From Saprospiraceae bacterium (GTDB taxonomy: Bacteria > Bacteroidota > Bacteroidia > Chitinophagales > Saprospiraceae): 6,059 nucleotides of DNA. Below the pieces are notes generated by a model. That model searched no databases. It was not told where the DNA came from and worked only from the letters and a program-made list of their open reading frames with translations. This document shows, one piece after another, positions 6,005 to 6,059 of this stretch. The DNA is taken from positions 1-6,059 of the forward strand of contig JAHDEQ010000236.1 of the NCBI GenBank assembly GCA_020628755.1. Direction: 5' to 3'. Within the stretch, counting starts at the first letter, position 1. Each line of letters opens with the position of its first letter. The translations under genes and the position numbers were made by a program.

Positions 6005-6059
6005 TTACCAAATCGTTGCGTGCATTCCACCTTGTCTGCCATTAAAGGCTTCAATAGCA
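6005..6059 (-). CDS. C-terminal end of a convergent gene (partial), product unknown
   Basis: On the minus strand, the frame beginning at 6058 reads AIEAFNGRQGGMHATIW and ends with TAA at 6007-6005. The rest of the gene would lie beyond the right edge. The stop lies 26 nt before the shared terminator stem in this direction, the expected arrangement for convergent genes. I do not recognise the tail. Another minus-strand frame is also open here but runs into the terminator hairpin before stopping, so it is less likely. The call rests on context and a short open frame only. Confidence 0.45.
   Translation of the reverse strand, partial: AIEAFNGRQGGMHATIW

Noticed and set aside
5998..6045. Short plus-strand ORF beginning ATG at 5998
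   Set aside because: Only 15 codons, just after a terminator, with no start signal.

Overview
The window reads as a piece of a Bacteroidota chromosome. It is AT-rich, and the two complete genes start without a Shine-Dalgarno sequence behind A-rich leaders. The best promoter candidate has the Bacteroidota TTTG / TAnnTTTG form. The topoisomerase III closely matches the Bacteroidota type as I recall it. One protein ends in a C-terminal domain that I associate with Bacteroidota surface or secreted proteins. A Saprospiria-like lineage is possible but cannot be established from this sequence.

Layout: (1) Positions 1-2193 (+) hold the 3' part of a type IA DNA topoisomerase III gene (topB). About 60-65 N-terminal residues are missing off the left edge. 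The protein ends in two copies of a four-cysteine zinc ribbon. (2) Positions 2194-2317 form a 124-bp intergenic region with a small hairpin after topB, a candidate promoter and an inverted repeat in the presumed 5' leader. (3) Positions 2318-4312 and 4362-5921 (+) are a two-gene operon: a DUF1800 protein followed by a DUF1501 protein. The 49-bp gap holds a hairpin but no visible promoter. (4) A 15-bp perfect-stem terminator lies at 5945-5984, followed at the right edge by what looks like the last 17 codons of a convergent minus-strand gene. The terminator probably serves both directions. No stretch longer than 300 bases lacks a gene.

How the genes relate: topB is a housekeeping DNA-remodelling enzyme and probably a separate transcription unit. 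DUF1800 and DUF1501 proteins are widely found as adjacent pairs, and their biochemical role is unknown to me. Here the DUF1501 protein carries a Tat-like N-terminus and a C-terminal beta-rich extension. The DUF1800 protein starts with a twin arginine but lacks a hydrophobic core, so it may leave the cytoplasm together with its partner (inference).

The least expected signal is the set of inverted repeats inside coding sequence. The strongest is a perfect 22-bp palindrome in the DUF1800 gene, which encodes the start of a cysteine-rich insert. An 11-bp perfect stem in the topB 3' end and a 9-bp perfect stem in the DUF1800 3' end are weaker examples. I see no CRISPR array, tRNA, rRNA, insertion sequence or clearly new defence system.
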